Source of the DNA: Candidatus Methanomethylophilaceae archaeon
Lineage (GTDB): Archaea; Thermoplasmatota; Thermoplasmata; Methanomassiliicoccales; Methanomethylophilaceae
Assembly: GCA_007116915.1 (NCBI GenBank)
Contig: SKHQ01000079.1
Coordinates: 1 to 8,236 of the forward strand
Reading direction: 5' to 3'
DNA: 8,236 nucleotides
How positions within the stretch are numbered: position 1 is the stretch's first letter; every line of letters begins with the position of its first letter. The notes below the pieces were generated by a model. The model ran no database searches, was not told the DNA's origin, and saw only the letters and a list, made by a program, of their open reading frames with translations. Shown here piece after piece: positions 1 through 4,775 of the stretch. The position numbers and the translations under genes are program-made.

Positions 1-143
1 GAGCCGGAGTGGTGATGCTCGATGCCAGTCCTGCGTTCTACCATAAACCGGAGAGCGTGGACGATTTGATCGCATTCATGGTAGGTCGCGCCCTGGACCA
101 AGTGGGAGTGCCTCACAGCCTGTATCGCCGTTGGCGGGAATGA
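1..143 (+). CDS. ubiX: UbiX-like flavin prenyltransferase, C-terminal end (partial)
   Basis: Only the last 46 codons are visible (reading frame from position 3, stop TGA at 141-143). The family transfers a dimethylallyl group to FMN to make the prenylated flavin used by UbiD-type decarboxylases. The end of the chain matches the conserved UbiX/Pad1 tail: a PAFYHKP segment, then SVDDL, then GRALDQVGV and a terminal RRW. In the family this tail helps form the prenyl-phosphate and flavin site. The gene runs off the left edge, so its start, Rossmann core and promoter cannot be seen. It converges on the leucyl-tRNA synthetase gene with 2 bp between the stop codons, so the two are transcribed separately. 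The family call is fairly firm. The partner decarboxylase is not in the window, so the pathway is unknown. Confidence 0.85.
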   Translation, partial: AGVVMLDASPAFYHKPESVDDLIAFMVGRALDQVGVPHSLYRRWRE

Positions 144-145
144 GT

Positions 146-3016
146 TCACTCCAGATATATGGCCGGCCTCAATGGGGCGGCCGCCTTGGCCTTGGATTGC
201 GGGTCGTGGATTGATTCTGAATCAGCGCTGTGCACGGCAACGTTACAACCAAACTCATCCTCAATGAATGACTTTGCCTGTTGCAGCAGTGAATTCTCAT
301 CCATCGGTGCGGACAGCCTCTCCAATTCTGCCGGGGACCGCCTCATTGTGTCCTGTGCGGTCTTTTTGGCGAATTCCGAAGCCGCCTTGCCATGTACGCG
401 GACCGCCTCGTCCTGCATCGCTGACTTTGTGAGGGCAGGGATGCTAAGGTTGCCTTCTCTCGCCATGAGGACTGCCATCTCCGAGACCTTTGACTTCCAT
501 TCCGGTGCGGTGTAGAGATGAAGTTTGGTAGGGGCCATGCCCGTCACCCTAACTATCTCATTGATATCCTCGAGGACATCGCGCAGATAGCTTTCAGCGA
601 GTTCGCTGGACGCATCCGTGCCCATAGATACAGGATAATCCGCATTCGATATGAGCCCTTCACCGCCGAATGACTCCCAGGCTTCTTCAGCAGAATGGGG
701 AGTGATTGGACACATCATCCTCAACCAGGAGTCGATGACGGTTCTAGCCGTTGATTTGCAACGGCCACCACGGCGGAGGTACCACCTTAGGTCGTTGGGT
801 ATGTCGAAGTACACCACATTGGCTAATTGACGCAGGTCGAAGGAATCCATATGCGCCCTCGTGCTCTGGATGTGCCGGGAGAGTCGGGAAAGGATCCAGA
901 AGTCTGCCACTCCTTCCTCTTCTCCATCCAGGGTGCGCAGTTCATCGACCATCCTCATGACCTTCTCAATCCTGAGACGATAGGATACCACGATGTCCTC
1001 ATCCCACTCAACATCCGCGAATGGGGATGCGACATGGGAATAATACAGACGAAGGGAATCAACGCCGAACTTCTCAGCAGCGCCGGGTATGGGTTGGGCC
1101 CCTCCTTTGGATTTTGATATCTTGCCCTTCTTACCGGTGATGTACCAGTTCACGAAGATTCCGCGTGGCAGACCGTGCTCAGGCATGATGGCCTGGTGGT
1201 TGAAGAGGAATGCGGGGAAGTGAACTGTCATATGCTCCTTACCACCGAGGTTCAGATCGAGAGGATACCAGTACGTGATATCGTCCCTTATCCTGACTAG
1301 AACCTCTTCAGAGACTCCTGTCTCCTTGGACACATCCGCCGACTCGCCTTTTCCCAGTATGACGAAGTCAAAGAACGACTCGGTCATATGTTCCGGGAGG
1401 ATTCTGCCGTCGTTGGCGTATGGTGATATTAGATAATAGACCGGGTACAGCGTGGAATCTGATATCGCCTCGATGATCCAGTTATCATCAAACGGGAACC
1501 GGGTGCCTAACCAGTTACCTTGTCTTACACAGGCACGCTCACGGAACCAATCCAAGACGCCCTGCACGTTGTTGTGATACTCCGTAGGGAAGATGTCCAT
1601 GGTGCGGCAGTGCTCCTTGGTGCGTGATGTGAGGTCGGCATCACCATAATCGATGAACCATTGGTCGTCGACACGGCGTATCATAACCGGCTTACCGCAA
1701 CGGCAGACGACCTCTTCCGAGAGATCGTAGAACATGCGCGCCTCTCCGGAGTTTAGCATGTCATCGCGCATACGCAGTTTGGCCTCCTCCACTTTCAGAC
1801 CCTGGTAGGCTCCGCAGTTGGAATTCATTCTTCCCTGATGATGACCATCCTTGTAGACCTGTTTCTTTGCTTCCAACAATCGCGGATCATTCCCGTCCTC
1901 GATGCCGAGACGGTCTACGATGTCGGCGGCGGCGCAAGGTCCGTATCCGTCGATGTCGATTATCGATATCACTTCTATATCGGCAATTGATGGGTCCATC
2001 CCTAACGACCTCATCCATTCAGGGTCACGCTGGAGTTGGCGGAGTGCTATGAGATCATCAGGCGCATCCGAGGGGACGGAGGTCACAAGACCTGTTCCCA
2101 CATTAGGATCGCAGAACAAGGCCGGCAGGACCGGTATCTCACGTTTGATCATGGGTGCCTCGCACATCCTCCCCAGAAGATCCCGCCCCGGGATTTTGTC
2201 CATGATATCCACGTCATCGATCTGGTGTACGAGCTTTCGTGATGCGGGCTCAGAGAGCACCCATATCTCCCCGTCAACCTTCACACGTACATATTCAACC
2301 TCCGGGTTCACCCAGAAATTTGTCTGACCGAACACTGTCTCGGGTCTCAATGTGGCGGCGATAAGGTACTCGTCTCCACATCTGAACTTGAGCAATGTAT
2401 ACTCGTTTATCTCCGCATTACCCCCTTTGGACAGGTCTGTCTCCGAAGCATCGACAGCTACCGGACCACATTCCACACATGCGGGAGCGTAATAGGGTTT
2501 CTGGATCAGCAGCCCCTCGTCCATGAGCTTTCTGAACTGCCATTGTATGAAACGGTTGTAATCAGGACGGATGGATGACGTGAACCTTCTCCAATCACAG
2601 AGGAAACCGAAGCGTTTCCAGTAATCGTTGACATAGACGTCGTTGAAGAAGTCCACGACACCTTCTGGAGTCTCCAACAGTTTCAGCGATTCCTCGGGAC
2701 AACCGTTCCTCAGAAGGTAATCAACAGTGTCAGGATCACGGGAGGCGACTCTTGAGGCCAAGCTTATTGCACCGTTGCCAGTGGCATGCGTGCCGACCGG
2801 GAAAAGAACGTTATGGCCATCCATGCGTTTGAAACGAGAAATTGCATCCGCGTATGTGTAGCCCCTCATGTGGCCAACGTGCAAGTAACCGGTTACACCA
2901 GGATAGGCGAATATGATCATGAATTTGGGGCGTTCGTCCGCCTCTGATATTTGGAGACGTTCGGCCTGCCATCTTTTCTGCCACTTCTCCTCGATTTGCT
3001 TGTAACCGGATGCCAT
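146..3016 (-). CDS. leuS: Leucyl-tRNA synthetase, archaeal type
   Basis: This cytoplasmic class I aminoacyl-tRNA synthetase charges tRNA-Leu with leucine using ATP. The 956-residue length is normal for the archaeal/eukaryal form. The HIGH motif appears as HVGH at residues 46-49, and the KMSKS loop as KISKS at 632-636. The CP1 editing domain is present, with TLRPETVFG near 222-230 and GTGLVTSVPSDAPDD near 307-321, which contains the acidic residues typical of the deacylation site. Cysteine pairs at C180/C183 and C438/C440 suggest zinc binding. The start is supported by a GAGG Shine-Dalgarno (complement of 3025-3028) 8 nt before the ATG and by the typical N-terminus YKQIEEKWQKRW. The stop is TGA. 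The gene stands alone, convergent with ubiX and divergent from the RHH regulator. No frameshift or missing catalytic motif was seen. Confidence 0.97.
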   Translation of the reverse strand: MASGYKQIEEKWQKRWQAERLQISEADERPKFMIIFAYPGVTGYLHVGHMRGYTYADAISRFKRMDGHNVLFPVGTHATGNGAISLASRVASRDPDTVDYLLRNGCPEESLKLLETPEGVVDFFNDVYVNDYWKRFGFLCDWRRFTSSIRPDYNRFIQWQFRKLMDEGLLIQKPYYAPACVECGPVAVDASETDLSKGGNAEINEYTLLKFRCGDEYLIAATLRPETVFGQTNFWVNPEVEYVRVKVDGEIWVLSEPASRKLVHQIDDVDIMDKIPGRDLLGRMCEAPMIKREIPVLPALFCDPNVGTGLVTSVPSDAPDDLIALRQLQRDPEWMRSLGMDPSIADIEVISIIDIDGYGPCAAADIVDRLGIEDGNDPRLLEAKKQVYKDGHHQGRMNSNCGAYQGLKVEEAKLRMRDDMLNSGEARMFYDLSEEVVCRCGKPVMIRRVDDQWFIDYGDADLTSRTKEHCRTMDIFPTEYHNNVQGVLDWFRERACVRQGNWLGTRFPFDDNWIIEAISDSTLYPVYYLISPYANDGRILPEHMTESFFDFVILGKGESADVSKETGVSEEVLVRIRDDITYWYPLDLNLGGKEHMTVHFPAFLFNHQAIMPEHGLPRGIFVNWYITGKKGKISKSKGGAQPIPGAAEKFGVDSLRLYYSHVASPFADVEWDEDIVVSYRLRIEKVMRMVDELRTLDGEEEGVADFWILSRLSRHIQSTRAHMDSFDLRQLANVVYFDIPNDLRWYLRRGGRCKSTARTVIDSWLRMMCPITPHSAEEAWESFGGEGLISNADYPVSMGTDASSELAESYLRDVLEDINEIVRVTGMAPTKLHLYTAPEWKSKVSEMAVLMAREGNLSIPALTKSAMQDEAVRVHGKAASEFAKKTAQDTMRRSPAELERLSAPMDENSLLQQAKSFIEDEFGCNVAVHSADSESIHDPQSKAKAAAPLRPAIYLE

Positions 3017-3058
3017 TTCTCAATCCTCTGGGTGTTTCTTGTTCTGCAACGGGAATTC

Positions 3059-3155
3059 TTTATTAGATATTTGTGTAAACCAGAAGGAGTGAATTTTACT
3101 TTGCACAACGTATGACGAGGCAAGCTATTTATCCTCGATAATGTCTTTTATAAAT
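3059..3155 (-). promoter_or_regulatory. Candidate promoter region of leuS
   Basis: Two AT-rich stretches on the minus strand could be the TATA box. One lies at 3059-3071 and reads AATATCTAATAAA; it would start the transcript a short distance before the ATG at 3016. The other is the near-palindrome TTTTATAAAT at 3146-3155, which gives a leader of about 100 nt and could also serve the plus strand. The sequence does not decide between them. The half-site GTATGAC at 3110-3116 lies between the two, so the neighbouring regulator could also touch leuS expression. Confidence 0.35.
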
Positions 3156-3237
3156 TAGACTTTTTTGCCTGGTAAGTTGTCATACTTTGGCAGACATTGT
3201 ATGACAATTCTTAAATACAGTATACTGAAATGTCATA
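3110..3237. promoter_or_regulatory. Four-copy half-site array, putative operator of the RHH regulator
   Basis: Four copies of a 9-bp word lie in the divergent region: GTATGACGA at 3110-3118, TTGTCATAC at 3177-3185, its exact inverse GTATGACAA at 3199-3207, and ATGTCATAT at 3230-3238. The middle two form a perfect inverted repeat with 9-bp arms and a 13-bp spacer. Their centres are 22 bp apart, and the next centre is about 31 bp further, close to two and three helical turns, so the sites would face the same side of the DNA. The candidate TATA box at 3211-3218 sits between the inverted repeat and the last half-site, a good position for repression. RHH proteins usually bind short repeated half-sites and often regulate themselves. 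Binding by the adjacent gene product is inference. Confidence 0.55.
3211..3227 (+). promoter_or_regulatory. Candidate TATA box of the RHH gene with overlapping palindrome
   Basis: TTAAATAC at 3211-3218 is the best plus-strand TATA-like box before the regulator gene. It predicts a transcript start near 3240 and a leader of about 40 nt. It overlaps the perfect 10-bp palindrome CAGTATACTG at 3218-3227, which could be a further protein-binding site. An alternative box, TTTTATAAAT at 3146-3155, would start transcription near 3178, inside the first inverted half-site. Confidence 0.45.
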
Positions 3238-3239
3238 TC

Positions 3240-3262
3240 AGGAGCCGCAGAAGGGGGCTCCT
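3240..3262 (+). repeat. Inverted repeat in the RHH gene leader
   Basis: AGGAGCC (3240-3246) and GGCTCCT (3256-3262) are perfect 7-bp complementary arms around a 9-nt loop. They would fold as a hairpin at the predicted 5' end of the regulator mRNA, 7 nt before its GAGG ribosome binding site. It is too far from the site to hide it directly. It may stabilise the 5' end or be chance. Confidence 0.35.
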
Positions 3263-3278
3263 TTCCGTCGAGGATGTG

Positions 3279-3635
3279 ATGTGGATGGATGGTGAAAGGA
3301 TTACGCTCAGGATGGAGCAGGAGGACCTCTTCGAGATGGATGTCTTCCTGGACGAAAATCCAGAGTTCGCAAATCGGTCACAGCTCATTCGCATTGCGCT
3401 TCGGAACTACATGCGAAGGGATGCACAGGAGGAGGCTAGAGGGCTGACGATCCAGCTCGGAGACCGTTACATCAGGGCTTTAGCCGCTCTGAAGGAGAAC
3501 GGTTATGCCGACACTGAGGCCGGAGTCGTGGAACGCATTGTCGAAAGAACATTGGTTCCCCGCGAGACCTTGGAGGACGCCGCTAAGAAGGCCTTCGCCG
3601 CCTATGACATGTATCCGGGGCTAATTGAGAAATAA
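3279..3635 (+). CDS. Ribbon-helix-helix (CopG-like) regulator, apparently with two RHH units
   Basis: This is a 118-residue probable DNA-binding repressor. Residues 7-45 fit the ribbon-helix-helix fold: a strand RITLRM with alternating polar residues R7, T9 and R11 for base contacts, a first helix about 14-26, and the NRSQLIRIALRNYM helix typical of the family. Residues 56-92 repeat the same strand-helix-helix pattern (LTIQL, then DRYIRALAALKENG, then a TEAGVVERIVERTL helix). The chain may therefore hold two RHH units, the second divergent. I chose ATG 3279 because GAGG at 3270-3273 lies 5 nt before it; ATG 3285 is the alternative. A longer frame back to TTG 3165 would cover the operator and TATA box and is unlikely. 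The stop is TAA. It is the first gene of the cassette, and its upstream half-site array suggests autoregulation. The RHH call is firm; its targets are inferred. Confidence 0.85.
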   Translation: MWMDGERITLRMEQEDLFEMDVFLDENPEFANRSQLIRIALRNYMRRDAQEEARGLTIQLGDRYIRALAALKENGYADTEAGVVERIVERTLVPRETLEDAAKKAFAAYDMYPGLIEK

Positions 3636-3661
3636 TTAAGACGGGCATATATGGGCTGGCA

Positions 3662-3697
3662 AAGGGAAAGGGATGCAGGGGCCTCGGCCCCACCCTT
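3662..3697 (+). promoter_or_regulatory. Bulged hairpin element, copy 1 (leader of the 52-aa gene)
   Basis: This lies in the 84-bp spacer between the RHH gene and the small gene. The outer stem is AAGGG (3662-3666) with CCCTT (3693-3697). The inner stem is GGGGC (3678-3682) with GCCCC (3687-3691), closed by the loop CTCG (3683-3686). The 5' strand carries an 11-nt bulge ending in AGGGATGCA, against a single A on the 3' side. The element ends 22 nt before the ATG at 3720, upstream of the GGAG ribosome binding site. It has no T-tract, so it is not a standard terminator. A near-copy precedes the FtsZ-like gene. I do not recognise the motif. A cis-acting RNA element is the likeliest reading; a protein-binding DNA palindrome is the alternative. 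Confidence 0.6.
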
Positions 3698-3719
3698 ACC
3701 GGCCTAGGAGCGGGAAAAA

Positions 3720-3878
3720 ATGGACAGTGAAGACCTGGAGAGACACCAGAAGGCCCTTGAGGCGTTGAGGAGTTGTGCTAAGATGTACGATGATCCGATA
3801 ATTGACCAACGCATCATGGAGCTGACTTTGGCCTCCAAGAAACTGATGGATTCCATAGGGGACCAGTCCGACGAATGA
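3720..3878 (+). CDS. Small acidic helical protein, unknown function (52 aa)
   Basis: This gene of 52 codons plus a TGA stop was found by reading the spacer between the regulator and the FtsZ-like gene. A good ribosome binding site, GGAG at 3707-3710, lies 9 nt before the ATG. The protein begins MDSEDLERHQKALEALRSCA and ends SIGDQSDE. It is rich in Asp and Glu and in helix formers. Two predicted amphipathic helices (about residues 3-22 and 26-45) are separated by a YDDP turn. There is no signal peptide or membrane segment, and a single cysteine at residue 19. I recognise no family. Its place between the RHH gene and the FtsZ-like gene, with near-equal spacers and the same hairpin element before it and before the FtsZ-like gene, suggests co-expression and perhaps physical partnership with the FtsZ-like protein. 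That role is inference. Confidence 0.7.
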   Translation: MDSEDLERHQKALEALRSCAKMYDDPIIDQRIMELTLASKKLMDSIGDQSDE

Positions 3879-3897
3879 TCGCCTACGATGGCGAAAA

Positions 3898-3937
3898 GGG
3901 GGCTAGGGATGCACCAGGGCCTCGGCCCTGAGCCCCC
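3898..3937 (+). promoter_or_regulatory. Bulged hairpin element, copy 2 (leader of the FtsZ-like gene)
   Basis: This lies in the 82-bp spacer before the FtsZ-like gene. The outer stem is GGGGGCT (3898-3904) with AGCCCCC (3931-3937), a perfect 7 bp. The inner stem is CAGGGC (3915-3920) with GCCCTG (3925-3930), capped by CTCG (3921-3924). A 10-nt bulge, AGGGATGCAC, sits on the 5' side only. It ends 23 nt before the ATG at 3961. Compared with copy 1, the bulge core and loop are identical, while base pairs differ in a compensated way: two distal outer pairs are GG/CC instead of AA/TT, and one inner pair is A-T instead of G-C. This pattern supports folding as RNA. Its function is unknown. Confidence 0.62.
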
Positions 3938-3960
3938 ATACGACACAAAGAGGGGATGCA

Positions 3961-4680
3961 ATGGACGATACAATGGAGAGCGGCATACCGACCTGCACGC
4001 TGAACATCGAGCCCAGGGTGGCCGTTGTCGGCGTCGGAGGTGCTGGATGTTCAATCATAGATCATATTTACTATTCGGGGGCGAACGTGGAGACGATCGC
4101 CATAAACACTGACCGGCACTCCCTTAAGAAAGTCGGTGCGAACCATAAGGTTCTGCTCTGTGACCGGGTCACCAAGGGAGAGGGGGCCAAGGGAGACCAT
4201 GAACTAGGCAGGTCCTGTGCAATAACTCATGCCGAGGAGATCTCCGATGCTCTGCGCGGACACGACATGGTGTTCATAATCGCCGGCATGGGAGGAGGGA
4301 CCGGTACCGGGGCGGCACCGGTCATCGCCGAGATATCCCAACGTCTGGAGATGATCACGTTCGCCATAGCGATCAACCCATTCAGCTTCGAAAACGGGAG
4401 ATGCCGTGTCGCCCGTGAAGGCGTCAGACGCCTCAAGACCATGGCTCCGATGACCATGGTGATGGAGAACGACCTGTTGCTGAATCAGGCTCCCGATGCG
4501 ACCATGGACGAGGCATTCACCATGGCCAGCGCCGGCATAAACGATTACATATCAAAGAGCACAGAGAAGGTGACGAACGCCTTCCGGGAACAAATCGCCC
4601 TCCTTGAGATGGATCTGGGCGAACCTTATGGGGAATGGCCTGCCATGGATAAGGACACTATCCGCATTCTCTTCCCATGA
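3961..4680 (+). CDS. FtsZ-like GTPase-domain protein lacking T7 loop and C-terminal domain
   Basis: This 239-residue protein has the nucleotide-binding half of FtsZ. It shows GVGGAGCS at 24-31 for the glycine-rich T1 loop, NTD at 49-51, the tubulin/FtsZ signature GGGTGTGAAP at 111-120, PFSFE at 140-144 and END at 169-171. FtsZ chains are usually 350-400 residues. This one ends soon after the helix-7 region (INDYISKS, 193-200). It has no NxDFxD-type T7 loop, which supplies the catalytic aspartates to the neighbouring subunit, and no C-terminal domain. No lost half was found in other frames before the terminator, so the short form looks native. It should bind GTP but probably cannot complete the active site of a partner. 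The start follows GAGGGG at 3950-3955, 5 nt before the ATG. It is a distinct paralogue rather than the main division FtsZ; the cellular role is unknown. Confidence 0.85.
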   Translation: MDDTMESGIPTCTLNIEPRVAVVGVGGAGCSIIDHIYYSGANVETIAINTDRHSLKKVGANHKVLLCDRVTKGEGAKGDHELGRSCAITHAEEISDALRGHDMVFIIAGMGGGTGTGAAPVIAEISQRLEMITFAIAINPFSFENGRCRVAREGVRRLKTMAPMTMVMENDLLLNQAPDATMDEAFTMASAGINDYISKSTEKVTNAFREQIALLEMDLGEPYGEWPAMDKDTIRILFP

Positions 4681-4709
4681 CCTCCGTAGTTTAGAGATGC
4701 AGCCATTCT

Positions 4710-4734
4710 GGGGGCCTCCACCCCCCTTCTTTTT
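4710..4734 (+). terminator. Hairpin plus T-tract terminator of the FtsZ-like cassette
   Basis: GGGGG (4710-4714) and CCCCC (4721-4725) form a stem around a 6-nt loop, followed by TTCTTTTT at 4727-4734. It lies 29 nt after the FtsZ-like stop. Its GGGGCCTC core and the upstream GATGCA at 4696-4701 resemble the two bulged hairpins, so it could be a degenerate relative of them. Confidence 0.6.
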
Positions 4735-4743
4735 CCACACAGA

Positions 4744-4751
4744 CTTTTTAG
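4744..4751 (+). promoter_or_regulatory. Candidate TATA-like box of the ATP-NAD kinase gene
   Basis: The T-rich stretch CTTTTTAG at 4744-4751 is centred about 28 bp before the ATG at 4776, the distance expected for an archaeal TATA box of a leaderless transcript. No purine-rich ribosome binding site precedes that ATG, which agrees with leaderless initiation. The box is weak. Confidence 0.35.
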
Positions 4752-4775
4752 TCGTATTCAGTGATTTACTTGATT

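Noticed and set aside
1902..2327. Plus-strand frame of 141 codons inside leuS
   Set aside because: It is opposite the editing domain of leuS and has no domain or ribosome binding site.
3165..3278. N-terminal extension of the RHH gene from TTG 3165
   Set aside because: It would translate the inverted repeat, the TATA-like box and the palindrome, has no ribosome binding site, and adds residues foreign to the RHH fold. GAGG before ATG 3279 gives a better start.
3646..3653. CATATATG as a TATA box for the 52-aa gene
   Set aside because: It would start transcription near 3676, inside hairpin copy 1. An internal promoter cannot be excluded (AATAATTAA at 3631-3639 would start near 3662), but neither is supported enough to list as a feature.
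3662..3937. Fluoride (crcB) riboswitch or kink-turn as an identity for the hairpin elements
   Set aside because: The GATG word is reminiscent of crcB, but the pseudoknot-forming segments and the rest of the consensus are absent. Tandem G-A pairs needed for a kink-turn are not present on both strands.
3704..4054. Minus-strand frame of 116 codons opposite the small gene and the start of the FtsZ-like gene
   Set aside because: It runs antisense through the hairpin element and two better supported genes, with low-complexity Arg/Ser-rich content and no recognisable domain.
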